33,980 nucleotides of DNA from Verrucomicrobiota bacterium. Lineage in GTDB: Bacteria; Verrucomicrobiota; Verrucomicrobiia; Chthoniobacterales; Terrimicrobiaceae. Where the stretch lies: NCBI GenBank assembly GCA_009886045.1, contig VFJO01000211.1, positions 1 to 33,980 of the forward strand, read 5' to 3'. A model generated the notes under the pieces. It was given only the letters and a program-made list of their open reading frames with translations. It was not told the DNA's origin and did no database searches. Positions within the stretch are counted from its first letter, which is position 1, and each line of letters opens with the position of its first letter. Below, in pieces: positions 1 through 8,001 of the stretch. A program made the position numbers and the translations under genes.

Positions 1-27
1 ATTGTCCCAGATTCTTTTTTCATCCGG

Positions 28-106
28 GTGTCATTCTTTATGACGCAACGACTTCCTCGGTGCGTTTTATCTCATCCTCCCCAGTGTCATTTAATGTGGC
101 GCAATG
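28..106. repeat. Two imperfect 23-bp direct repeats
   Basis: Copies lie at 28-50 and 84-106, 56 bp apart. Both begin GTGTCATT and continue to a GCGCAA/ACGCAA-like end, and the first contains the small palindrome TCAT-n5-ATGA. The stretch 1-128 holds no coding region I can support. The repeats lie past the 3' end of the minus-strand operon, so they may be upstream elements of a gene to the left of the window, but that gene is not visible. Confidence 0.4.
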
Positions 107-128
107 CGCTATCCAACTCAGGCAGTTT

Positions 129-168
129 AAAAAACTGTGTCTACGTTTCGGAGTGGTTACAGTTTTTT
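129..168 (-). terminator. Candidate terminator hairpin after the prenyl synthase
   Basis: A perfect 10-bp inverted repeat is formed by AAAAAACTGT (129-138) and ACAGTTTTTT (159-168), with 20 nt between the arms. Read on the minus strand it ends in a run of T and overlaps the stop codon of the prenyl synthase at 157-159. The stem is A/T rich and the loop is long, so it is a plausible but not strong intrinsic terminator for the long minus-strand operon. Confidence 0.45.
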
Positions 169-1158
169 GAGGAGACCTCGTAGGTGCTCAGGAATGGAAT
201 GGAGGCCTCGAGCGTAACGGTTGTCTTGTACACCTTGGAGTTGCTCAAGGGCTTCCGAAATAAAGCGATTTGCGATCGTTTTGGCATTCTCGATTGTTCC
301 TGCTTCCTGAAGAATCGCGGCGAGTGCCGTATGCGCTCCTGGGTCGTCGTTGAGCAACATATCGCGCAAGGCGCTCACGTCTTTTCCTGACTGGAGCATC
401 AGAAGGACCGGGAGAGTAAATTTTCCTTTTTGGAGATCGGTGCCCAGGGTTTTCCCCGTTTCCTCCTCACTGCCGGCGAGATCCAGAATATCATCATAAA
501 TCTGGTAGGCCACGCCCAGCTTGGTGCCAAAGGTTTTGAAAGATCCAATCACCGATGGACTGGCTTCACTGATGAAGGCGCCGAGTTCACAGGCTGCCGT
601 GAAGAGGGCGGCTGTCTTCATTTCAATGATGCGGTAGTAGTCCGCTGTGGTGAGTTTGAGGTCAAACCGCCGTTGAGTCTGGATAATTTCGCCGGAGCAC
701 ACCTCTGCGGCGGCATCTGCAATCCGGCGGCAGATGTCGCTATTGCTGAAGTTTGTGGAAAGTTTGAGCGCGTGGGCAAAGAGTACGTCCCCGAGGAGTA
801 CGCTAATGGCATTGCCCTATTTGGCGTTGGCCGAGGGTTGTTCGCGACGGAGTTCCGCTCCGTCGATGATGTCATCGTGAACGAGTGTGGCTATGTGGAT
901 GAGTTCTAAAATCACGGCAAGATCAACATGACCGGGCGTGATTTTTCCCGTGGCTCCGGCAGAGAGGAGGGCCAGGGCTGGGCGCAGGCGTTTTCCTCCC
1001 GCTCCACAGATGTAGGAAACGTAGCCTTCAACTGCCGGGTCGAAAGATTTGGCTTGGGCGCGGATGCGTTCCTCGACCGTGTAGAGGTGAGGGTTGATCA
1101 GTTCGAATGCCTCGGTGAAGGAGAGCGATTCGGAGTTGCTCGTTATGGATGTGGGCAT
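157..1158 (-). pseudogene. All-trans polyprenyl diphosphate synthase, interrupted by one in-frame TAG
   Basis: The frame encodes a class I trans-prenyltransferase that would elongate allylic diphosphates with IPP to make the side chain of quinones or other prenyl lipids. Visible are GGKRLRP near residue 55, the first Asp-rich motif DDIID near residue 94, and the second, DDILD, in YQIYDDILDL. With the stop read through, the product is 333 residues, normal for the family. Codon 114 is TAG (817-819, minus strand) between SANAK and GNAISVLLGD; E. coli IspB has Phe in the matching ANAAFGNA, so TAC or TAT (Tyr) is the likely ancestral codon. A product ending at TAG (113 aa) lacks the second Asp motif, and a restart at GTG 702 lacks the first. 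The gene starts 12 nt after the SDR and ends the operon. It is a recent nonsense mutation, a base-call error, or read through; the family call itself is firm. Confidence 0.85.
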
Positions 1159-1170
1159 CGGAGAAGTTTT

Positions 1171-1983
1171 CTAAAAAGATGCGGCTTTTGCAGCAAGGAT
1201 TCGGCGAATGATACAGAAGGGAATGACAAGCGCCACGGCAACCGCTGCCGCCAAGAGTGCTCCCGGAATAACACGCGCTCGCTCGTTTGCAACGGCTCGA
1301 AGACCATCGCGTACGGCCTCCGAAGCAGAAACCACAAAAGCCGGAAAAGTCTCGAAGTGTGAGGCGCGGGCTTCTTCGCCAGGTCTTGTGGCGATGTCGA
1401 AAAACTCGGTTGGAACTGGCCCCGGGCATAGGGCGCTGACCGTTATCCCTTTGGGGCGTAGCTCGATGCTTAAAGCTTCGGAGAGGCTTGTGACATAGGC
1501 TTTTGTCGCAGAGTACACGGCCATATTGGGAAGCGGAAAAAACCCAGCCACGCTGCTCACGTTCAAAATAGCTGCGCGACCGCTGAGAATCATTCGTCCT
1601 ACTAATAGATGTGTCAGGTGAGTGAGTGCGGTGATATTCAAATCCAGCATTGCCTGCACGCGGTTCCACTCGCTGGAATCGAAGTGCCCGTGGTCGCCCA
1701 AGCCAGCGTTGTTGATGAGAAAATTCACATCCATTTTTTCCTTCTCAAGCCAATCGGCCAAGGCATATCGCTGTCCGGAATCTGCCAGATCAGCTTGAAA
1801 AATGCGGATCTCGAGTTCCGGATGCAGCGAGCGCAACGTGGCGGAGAGTTCTTCAAGGCGGTCATTTCTGCGAGCCACAAGAACTAAGCCTGAGGCGAGC
1901 GGAGCGAGTTGGCGTGCAAACTCGGCCCCTAGCCCAGAGGAAGCTCCTGTAATAAGTGCCGTGCAGCCTTCAAAAAATTTCAT
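1171..1983 (-). CDS. Short-chain dehydrogenase/reductase with C-terminal hydrophobic segment
   Basis: This is a 270-residue NAD(P)-dependent SDR. The N-terminal Rossmann motif TGASSGLG (residues about 12-19) binds the nucleotide, NNAG follows near residue 90, and YSATK near residue 158 holds the catalytic Tyr and Lys, with a Ser about 15 residues before it (NVSSVAG). LCPGPV is the usual post-active-site loop. The last 25 residues contain a hydrophobic run (ALLAAAVAVALVIPF) followed by RR, so the enzyme may be membrane-anchored, as in lipid- or acyl-modifying members of the family. The substrate cannot be told from sequence. A 109-nt gap separates it from the transglutaminase upstream, longer than other gaps in this run, so it and the prenyl synthase could form a separate transcript. 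It ends in TAG, which shows that TAG is an ordinary stop codon here. Confidence 0.85.
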   Translation of the reverse strand: MKFFEGCTALITGASSGLGAEFARQLAPLASGLVLVARRNDRLEELSATLRSLHPELEIRIFQADLADSGQRYALADWLEKEKMDVNFLINNAGLGDHGHFDSSEWNRVQAMLDLNITALTHLTHLLVGRMILSGRAAILNVSSVAGFFPLPNMAVYSATKAYVTSLSEALSIELRPKGITVSALCPGPVPTEFFDIATRPGEEARASHFETFPAFVVSASEAVRDGLRAVANERARVIPGALLAAAVAVALVIPFCIIRRILAAKAASF

Positions 1984-2092
1984 TTTGTTGTCAACCGATG
2001 GTGGGGCTTTTGGAAAACCATATATTCTTTAGTTACGCCTCTGAAGCGTCGAGGGTTTCTCTCTAATGCACTTTCGAGCTTGGGCTGAATCC

Positions 2093-2941
2093 TCACGCCG
2101 TTTGCTCTACAGAGACGCTTGTGACAAGTTCGCTGGCGACTGGAGTTTCGCTGTAGTAGGAACCACTGATTGGAGCGACGTCCTCGTGTCGGCGTCCGAC
2201 CGCGGTAGCCACGAAGTGGTGGTCGGTGAGAACACCATTTGTGGGATCCATGCCGATCCAGCCCGCACCAGGCAGGCAGGCTTCGACCCAGAGGTGCATT
2301 GCGCTGGAGGCCCGTTTTTCTTCCTCTGGCTTGTCGCCTTCCCAGACAAATCCGCTCACCAGACGCGCTGCAACGCCATTCTGGCGGAGGGTCTCAGTCA
2401 GGAGTGCAGCGAAATCGCGACAGGAACCAGCTCCTATTGATAGAACCTCTTGAGGAGTGTGTGGCAAACCAGTCGGCCGCACCTCGTACTCGATATTTTC
2501 GTGAATCCAGTGGTTGAAATTAAGGATTGTTTCGACCGTTGGGCGAGGCCCGTAAGGTGCCAGCGGGGAGGGCAGCTTGCATCCGCTCACCGGCATGAGA
2601 TACGGAGTGAGTATGCTGCGCTCGTCATCGCGATATTGCGGCGGGACTTGGAGGCCGTCTGGTTCGAGCAGGAAGTGGAACGGGTTTCTCTCCTCCACCT
2701 CGAGATCAAGCTCCAGTCGGAATGGGAGCACATTCGACATCTCCGGATAGAAACAATAGGCAATATGGTTATCGAATAGGTCCTGCCGGAATTGTACATC
2801 GGCAGCGGAATGTGTTTCAAACCGTATTCCCTCGACCTTCACCGAGAGGTCAATTCGAGGAAAAATGCGTGCGTGGTGTGGTGAAAATGACACCGGACCC
2901 TCATAGGTGTAGACCGATTCCTTTTTGATTTTTAGTTTCAT
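2093..2941 (-). CDS. Transglutaminase-like protein, second copy of the pair
   Basis: The product has 282 residues. The N-terminal half resembles the bacterial transglutaminase N-terminal beta region, and the C-terminal half is the papain-like transglutaminase core. The putative triad is Cys in GSCRDFA, His in MHLWVEA and Asp in MDPTNG, in the usual order and spacing. There is no signal peptide, so a cytosolic enzyme is expected. Bacterial members near alpha-E and ATP-grasp genes are thought to be peptidases or amide transferases rather than protein crosslinkers; that is family-level prediction, not shown here. The start overlaps the stop of the partner transglutaminase by 4 nt (2938-2941), so the two are probably translationally coupled. 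The paralogues share architecture but differ widely in sequence, so this is an old duplication or two separate subfamilies. Confidence 0.85.
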   Translation of the reverse strand: MKLKIKKESVYTYEGPVSFSPHHARIFPRIDLSVKVEGIRFETHSAADVQFRQDLFDNHIAYCFYPEMSNVLPFRLELDLEVEERNPFHFLLEPDGLQVPPQYRDDERSILTPYLMPVSGCKLPSPLAPYGPRPTVETILNFNHWIHENIEYEVRPTGLPHTPQEVLSIGAGSCRDFAALLTETLRQNGVAARLVSGFVWEGDKPEEEKRASSAMHLWVEACLPGAGWIGMDPTNGVLTDHHFVATAVGRRHEDVAPISGSYYSETPVASELVTSVSVEQTA

Positions 2942-3816
2942 ATTTTTTCAGGAACTCGCTTCATCTTCACATGCACTTTCAACTTTTGCGAGGCTGAACC
3001 TTTAAAAGTCCCTTTCACTGGGGTTGCGTCGATGAAGTCGCGACCCACAGCGACCGTAACGTGTTGTTCGCCACACCACTGATTGTTTGTGGGGTCAAGC
3101 GCGACCCACACCATGCCAGGAACAAGGACCTCGACCCAAGCATGGGTGGCTAGCGATCCAATCAAGCTCTTGCGAGTCGGGTCGAAAGGAATGGTTTCGG
3201 ATTCGATGTACCCGCAGACATAGCGGCAGGGAATGTGTGCCGCACGTAGGACACTCAACATCACATGGGCGAAATCTTGGCAGACCCCCTCGCGCGTTTT
3301 CCAGATTTCGGAAAGCGGTGTCTCATTCTCCGTTGAGCCGGACTGGTATTTAAATTCGCGCCAAATCGTCGTGTTGAGTTCGTCGAGACCATCCTGCAAT
3401 GGCCGGTTTTCACGGAGAATCTCCTTTGCCCATGCCGTGGAATCCGGCGTCAGGGGAATGGCTCCGGTGGGCTGCAGGTAATCAAATACACTCGTTCCGG
3501 TGGATTTTAAAATCTGACGCGCTTCGGCAATCGTGAGGGCAAGACCAAACTCCGGCCGGTTGCGGGGGAGTGTGCGTACGGTCAGTCGGTTCGTCACCTT
3601 GAGTTGTCGGTGGCGAAGCGTCATGGAATAAAACGTGGTTCGATTTCCAAAATAGTCGACGTAGTCGGATGCTCGTGCCGTGGGATGGAATTCGATCCGG
3701 TGACTGAGGACTTTTTGTTCTGCTCTTGCAGGTGGCGTGAGGCGGACTTCGAGGTAAGCCTCCATCGCCTCGTCTACGTACTGATACGTGGTGGTGTGCA
3801 CGACGTTAAAAAGCAT
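2938..3816 (-). CDS. Transglutaminase-like protein, first copy of the pair
   Basis: The product has 292 residues. It begins with MLFNVVHTTTYQY, the typical opening of the bacterial transglutaminase N-terminal domain (early beta strand plus Tyr), followed by the core domain. The Cys is in EGVCQDFAH, the His in THAWVEV and the Asp in ALDPTNN; a lysine-rich basic tail (VHVKMKRV) ends the protein. It starts 2 nt after the stop of the ATP-grasp/alpha-E gene and overlaps the next transglutaminase by 4 nt. The combination ATP-grasp, alpha-E and transglutaminase recurs in many bacteria, and Iyer, Aravind and colleagues proposed it as a peptide-forming and peptide-trimming module. The real substrate is unknown. 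Confidence 0.87.
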   Translation of the reverse strand: MLFNVVHTTTYQYVDEAMEAYLEVRLTPPARAEQKVLSHRIEFHPTARASDYVDYFGNRTTFYSMTLRHRQLKVTNRLTVRTLPRNRPEFGLALTIAEARQILKSTGTSVFDYLQPTGAIPLTPDSTAWAKEILRENRPLQDGLDELNTTIWREFKYQSGSTENETPLSEIWKTREGVCQDFAHVMLSVLRAAHIPCRYVCGYIESETIPFDPTRKSLIGSLATHAWVEVLVPGMVWVALDPTNNQWCGEQHVTVAVGRDFIDATPVKGTFKGSASQKLKVHVKMKRVPEKI

Positions 3817-3818
3817 GG

Positions 3819-6341
3819 TCAGTTTTTAAAAAGAGGCTTTGTTTCGCTGTGCATGAGCACTTGGCGGTTAAGAAAACTATCGCAGATCACGGTGTGGAGG
3901 CCGAGCAGGCTTTGGAGCAGCCTTTCCGAGTGGCTCTGGAGCGGAGATTTGGAGGAGCTGGTTTTTTTCTCGTCGAGCAATTCCTCCCAGTTCGTGGATT
4001 GGATTTCTTTGATCAGGTTTTCCAAAGTCGCCCAAGCCCTGTCAGTGGCGGGGGAGAGCACCTTTTCTCCTTTGCGAATGCGTGCGGCGCAGCCTTCGAG
4101 ACACTGCACCACGGAGCGCGGCGCAACGGGATTTTTCCAGAGGAGTTCAAGAAGAGGCAACGGCTCGATACGCATCTGGTAAATGCGGCGGTAGATATCC
4201 CGGCTATTCAGAAGGCGAAGGAATGCCGAGAGGCGGATTTCCACCGCGTGCGGGCGAAGACTCGCGCGAGATGACTGCAGGAGCGGGCCCGCGATGGAGG
4301 TCGCCGCATTTGCTGTAATAGCAGCTCGCTCCAAAAGTTGTCCAATTTCACAAAAGTTCCAACCGTCGTCTGCCAGCATCGTGCATTTGGCTGTACCAAA
4401 AAACCGAGGAATCATCTCCCTCGCAAATAAGCAAAACTCGCGGCTTGCGTTGGCAAGTGTCTCTGCGGGGGCATCGGGCTTGAAAAGCACTGCATCAAAG
4501 CGCTCGCGAAGCCCGCTCATTACGGCCCATGAGTCGAGGCTCAGGGTTTCTAAGACGGACTCGGCATTGTTGAATGCGCGATGAATGGTGCTTATGACCG
4601 AGCCTGGTTCCCCCGGATCAAAGGTGAGGCGGTAGCGGCCCTCTGGACTTGAAATGGTACGGCGCGAGGAAGAGGGAGAGCCTTCAAGCATCGGGAGGAT
4701 TCGGTTCCAAACGGGACGGTAATTCATCCTTTCCGTAGGATTGAGCTCTTCCAGCTCGAGGGATTCGATCACACTGACCATTCCTGCTAAATCGTAGGCG
4801 CGTTCCAAGTAACGACCGAGCCAGTAATAGGACTCTGCGACGCGACTGGTGACGCCGTGAAGGGGAATTTTCGAATCTATCTGCCGGGAGGGATCCCACT
4901 CGTCGGATGTTATATCCGCGTCGACTTGAACCCAAGTGTCCTTGCTCCCCCCGCCGAGTTCCGAGGAGGTGAAGGGAGACTCCTTGGTGGAGACGCGCGT
5001 GAGGGCACCCGGGAACACTTCCAGGTCGCCACTATTTTTTCGGAGGGCAAAGAGGATGTGGTCTTGTCGGCTTTTACGGCGCTGGCCGTCTTGAAAAGAA
5101 ATGGTCTCTGCATCACAGGCCTGAGGTTGGGCGACGTAACGCGCGGGATCGCTGAGAATCTCCTCTTGCACAGCACGGATTTCTTCGCCTGAGGGAAGTT
5201 TGCCGTCACCGCCGAGGTAGATGCGCTCACCATAGAGCCCTCGAATGGTAAATCGCTCGAGCTCGGATAAGACAAGCTCGCGTTGGTCGTGATCGCCAAG
5301 CCAGTAGGTTGGGACTGTCGGGAGGAGCGGCTGTTCTCCGAGGTAATAGCGGATGATTTGAGAGGAGAATGGCAGAAGGGCGCGGTCGTCGGAAAGTTGG
5401 GCTCCAATCGCATTGATGACCGCAACGCTTTTCTTTCGAATGCAGTGGACGAGTCCTGGAACACCGAGCATCGAGTCGCGATGGAAAACCATGGGATCCA
5501 GCCAGCGGTCGCTGACTCGGGAGTAAATGACATCCACCTTGCTCAGGCCAGAGACCGTTTTCAAATACACTTCATCATTGAGTACCAGTAAATCCCCCCC
5601 TTGCACCAACGGGATGCCCATCCGGCGGCCAAGAAAACTGTGTTCGGAATAGGCTGGGCTGAGTGGGCCGGGGGTCAGAAGTACAACCATGGGATCCGAC
5701 TCCCCCGAGTGAGTGCGCAGCATCTCCACAATGCTGGTCGGAACATCTGAAATCGAATGGATGCCTGTATCATGGAAGGATTGCGGAATCACCCTCGTCA
5801 GCGCCCGGCGATTCTGGATCATGTAAGACATGCCGGAAGCGTGGCTGAAATAGTGGTGCTTTACGGCAAGTGTTCCATTCGGCAGTCGGCAAATGGCAAG
5901 CCCACTCAGATGCAGAAATGCATCGCCTGGCTGCGGCAGACCAGCGGCGGAGCGCTGGAAAAACTCGCTGCCGAGGACCAAGGGAATCGGCAACACACCG
6001 TCTAATAGGATTTGCTTTGGGCCATAGATGTCCTTCAGAAAATACTCAAAGGCACGGAGGCGCTGCCGGACTCCGGCTTCCAATGGAGCCCACTCTGCGG
6101 GAGTAAAAATCTGCGGCAGGAGGTCGCAGAACCACGAGCGGGATCCCCAGGGACGGTCGCGGTGGATGTCGAACGTCACGCCCATCTCTCGCATGGTGGC
6201 TTCGAGACGCTCGTCGAGGCTGCGCAATTGGGCGCGCGGCATTTTTTGAAGCCGCTCGAAGAGTGCCGTGTAAACTTGGCGCGGTCGGCCGTCGGGGTCC
6301 GACATTTCGTCATAGGTGCCGAAATGCCAGGGCGAATTCAT
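3819..6341 (-). CDS. Circularly permuted ATP-grasp protein fused to an alpha-E domain
   Basis: The product has 840 residues in two parts. Residues about 60-400 match the circularly permuted ATP-grasp family (DUF404/DUF407 type): LTPGPLSPAYSEH, QGGDLL, VDVIYSRVSDRWLDP, the NAIGAQLSDDRAL nucleotide-site region and RYYLGEQPLLPTVPTYW. Residues about 495-815 are an alpha-helical alpha-E domain (DUF403 type), opening with SRVAESYYWLGRYLERA. In many genomes these are two adjacent genes; here they are one polypeptide with a charged linker. ATP-grasp enzymes join a carboxylate to an amine through an acyl-phosphate, so an ATP-dependent peptide or amide ligase is inferred. The start overlaps the stop of ribF by 4 nt, and the two transglutaminases follow immediately. 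No signal peptide is seen. Family assignment is strong; substrate and product are unknown. Confidence 0.88.
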   Translation of the reverse strand: MNSPWHFGTYDEMSDPDGRPRQVYTALFERLQKMPRAQLRSLDERLEATMREMGVTFDIHRDRPWGSRSWFCDLLPQIFTPAEWAPLEAGVRQRLRAFEYFLKDIYGPKQILLDGVLPIPLVLGSEFFQRSAAGLPQPGDAFLHLSGLAICRLPNGTLAVKHHYFSHASGMSYMIQNRRALTRVIPQSFHDTGIHSISDVPTSIVEMLRTHSGESDPMVVLLTPGPLSPAYSEHSFLGRRMGIPLVQGGDLLVLNDEVYLKTVSGLSKVDVIYSRVSDRWLDPMVFHRDSMLGVPGLVHCIRKKSVAVINAIGAQLSDDRALLPFSSQIIRYYLGEQPLLPTVPTYWLGDHDQRELVLSELERFTIRGLYGERIYLGGDGKLPSGEEIRAVQEEILSDPARYVAQPQACDAETISFQDGQRRKSRQDHILFALRKNSGDLEVFPGALTRVSTKESPFTSSELGGGSKDTWVQVDADITSDEWDPSRQIDSKIPLHGVTSRVAESYYWLGRYLERAYDLAGMVSVIESLELEELNPTERMNYRPVWNRILPMLEGSPSSSRRTISSPEGRYRLTFDPGEPGSVISTIHRAFNNAESVLETLSLDSWAVMSGLRERFDAVLFKPDAPAETLANASREFCLFAREMIPRFFGTAKCTMLADDGWNFCEIGQLLERAAITANAATSIAGPLLQSSRASLRPHAVEIRLSAFLRLLNSRDIYRRIYQMRIEPLPLLELLWKNPVAPRSVVQCLEGCAARIRKGEKVLSPATDRAWATLENLIKEIQSTNWEELLDEKKTSSSKSPLQSHSERLLQSLLGLHTVICDSFLNRQVLMHSETKPLFKN

Positions 6342-7279
6342 GCGGCAATACGGGCTTTTTTAAACCATGCCTCTGCTGAGGAGACGTCGTTGCGAATCTG
6401 TGAAGTGAGGGCGTCTCTCGTTTCGAATTTTATCTCTGCTCTCAGAAAATGAAGAAAGGAAACCTCGATGACAGCGTCGTAAAGATCCCCCGAGAAGTCG
6501 AAAAGGTGGACTTCGAGAACCCGATCCCCATTTGTCGCCACTGTCGGGCGCAGGCCTATGTTTGCAACACCTTGAAACGTCTTTTCGTTTACCAAGGCTC
6601 GGATGGCATAAACACCATCCGCTGGGTATTGCTGGAAGTCGGTGGATATGTTCGCAGTTGGGAATCCCAATTTTCTACCCAAGCCGGCACCGCGCACGAC
6701 CAGCCCGCGAATGGCAAAATCTCTGCCCAGGAGGCGGGCCGCTTTGGCAAGGTCGCAGGCGGCGAGGGCTTGTCGGATGAGCGTGCTGCTGACCACTTCA
6801 CCGTCTCTTTGGACTTGCGCCGTGGCGCTCGTAAAAAAGCCATTTTGCATTCCAAGCGTCCTTAGGATCCGTGCATCTCCTCTGCGACCATGGCCAAACA
6901 TCCAGCCTTCTCCAACACAGACGCCGGCAAGCTGCGGTGTGCTGCGGCAGAGTGATAAAATAAAATCCTCGGCCTCGATTGCGGCAAAAGCGGCATCGAA
7001 TCCAATGATCAGTGCATGCTCGATGCCGAGGCGTTTAATGAGTTGGAGTTTGAAATCAAGCGGTGTCAGGAGGCGAGGGGCTCGATCGCGTCGCAGAACA
7101 GTAGCAGGGTGGGGGTCGAATGTGAGCGCGACCGGAACGCCTTCGATGCGGGCTGCCGAGTCAATGGCGGCTTGCAATACAGCTTGATGGCCTAGATGCA
7201 CGCCATCAAAGACGCCTGCTGCCAGAACAACCGGAGCATCGATTTCCTCAAGGGCGTCGATGGAGCGGAGAATTTTCAT
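6338..7279 (-). CDS. ribF: Bifunctional riboflavin kinase/FAD synthetase
   Basis: RibF phosphorylates riboflavin to FMN and adenylylates FMN to FAD in the cytosol. The 313-residue length is standard. The N-terminal FAD synthetase half shows the nucleotidyltransferase motif GVFDGVHLGHQ near residue 23; the C-terminal flavokinase half shows GRKLGFPTANI near residue 200. The start codon shares one base with the end of truB and the end overlaps the ATP-grasp gene by 4 nt. The truB-ribF order is common in bacteria. What is unusual is that the peptide-ligase genes follow directly in the same transcript. Confidence 0.95.
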   Translation of the reverse strand: MKILRSIDALEEIDAPVVLAAGVFDGVHLGHQAVLQAAIDSAARIEGVPVALTFDPHPATVLRRDRAPRLLTPLDFKLQLIKRLGIEHALIIGFDAAFAAIEAEDFILSLCRSTPQLAGVCVGEGWMFGHGRRGDARILRTLGMQNGFFTSATAQVQRDGEVVSSTLIRQALAACDLAKAARLLGRDFAIRGLVVRGAGLGRKLGFPTANISTDFQQYPADGVYAIRALVNEKTFQGVANIGLRPTVATNGDRVLEVHLFDFSGDLYDAVIEVSFLHFLRAEIKFETRDALTSQIRNDVSSAEAWFKKARIAA

Positions 7280-8001
7280 CAGGCCCCACGAAGTCGCGAA
7301 ACGACAGGCAGACTCAGGACGCGCTGCGCAATGGCATCCGTCGGTCCGGCCTTGAGTTCGTCAATGGTTACAGCTCCCTCGACGCTGAATCGGCCCGATT
7401 TGGTGCGGCGTAGGGACTTGAGATGGGCTCCACAGCCTAGCTCGCCTCCGACATCGTGGGCATAAGTTCGGACATAAAATCCCTTGCTACAGACGACGCG
7501 GAAATCAATCTCGGGAAGTCTTACTGCCTGAATCTCGTGTGCGTAAACGTGGACGAAGCGGGGCTCTCGCTCCACAGTTTTACCCTGTCGGGCAAGCTTG
7601 TAGAGTGGCACGCCGTCCTTCTTGATGGCGCTAACCATCGGCGGAGTCTGATAAAAGTCGCCATGGAATTTGGCAAAGGCCGCATCCAATTTTTCTCGAG
7701 CCAGATCGGGAACAGGCAGTGTTTCTATCACTTGGCCGTCCGAGTCTTGGCTGTCGGTGACTTCACCTAGGCGGAGTGTGCCGACATATTCTTTATCCTC
7801 GCTCATGAGGAGATCTTGGATTTTTGTTCCTCGGCCGATGGTGATGATGAGTAGCCCGGTCGCGAGCGGGTCGAGCGTGCCGCAGTGGCCCACTTTCTTG
7901 GTATTCAGGGCCCGGCGGGTTATCGCCACGACATCGTGGGATGTCATCCCGGTGGATTTATCGACAAGAAGTACGCCGTCAATTTCAGTTCCGGATTTCA
8001 T
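7279..8001 (-). CDS. truB: tRNA pseudouridine(55) synthase
   Basis: TruB isomerises uridine 55 in the T-loop of tRNAs to pseudouridine. The motif GHCGTLDPLATGLL near residue 37 contains the catalytic Asp, and the N-terminal DGVLLVDKSTGMTSHDVV is diagnostic. At 240 residues it is short against the roughly 310 residues of E. coli TruB, because the C-terminal PUA-type extension is largely missing; short forms are common outside proteobacteria. The start overlaps the end of the DHH gene by 17 nt, so translation of the two is likely coupled. Confidence 0.95.
   Translation of the reverse strand: MKSGTEIDGVLLVDKSTGMTSHDVVAITRRALNTKKVGHCGTLDPLATGLLIITIGRGTKIQDLLMSEDKEYVGTLRLGEVTDSQDSDGQVIETLPVPDLAREKLDAAFAKFHGDFYQTPPMVSAIKKDGVPLYKLARQGKTVEREPRFVHVYAHEIQAVRLPEIDFRVVCSKGFYVRTYAHDVGGELGCGAHLKSLRRTKSGRFSVEGAVTIDELKAGPTDAIAQRVLSLPVVSRLRGA

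Noticed and set aside
817-819. TAG reassigned to an amino acid throughout the genome
   Set aside because: The SDR and infB end in TAG at the expected family C termini, and no other gene here has an internal TAG.
430-909. Plus-strand 159-codon frame across the prenyl synthase
   Set aside because: It is a shadow of the prenyl synthase; it has no motif of its own, and the opposite strand holds the family signature.
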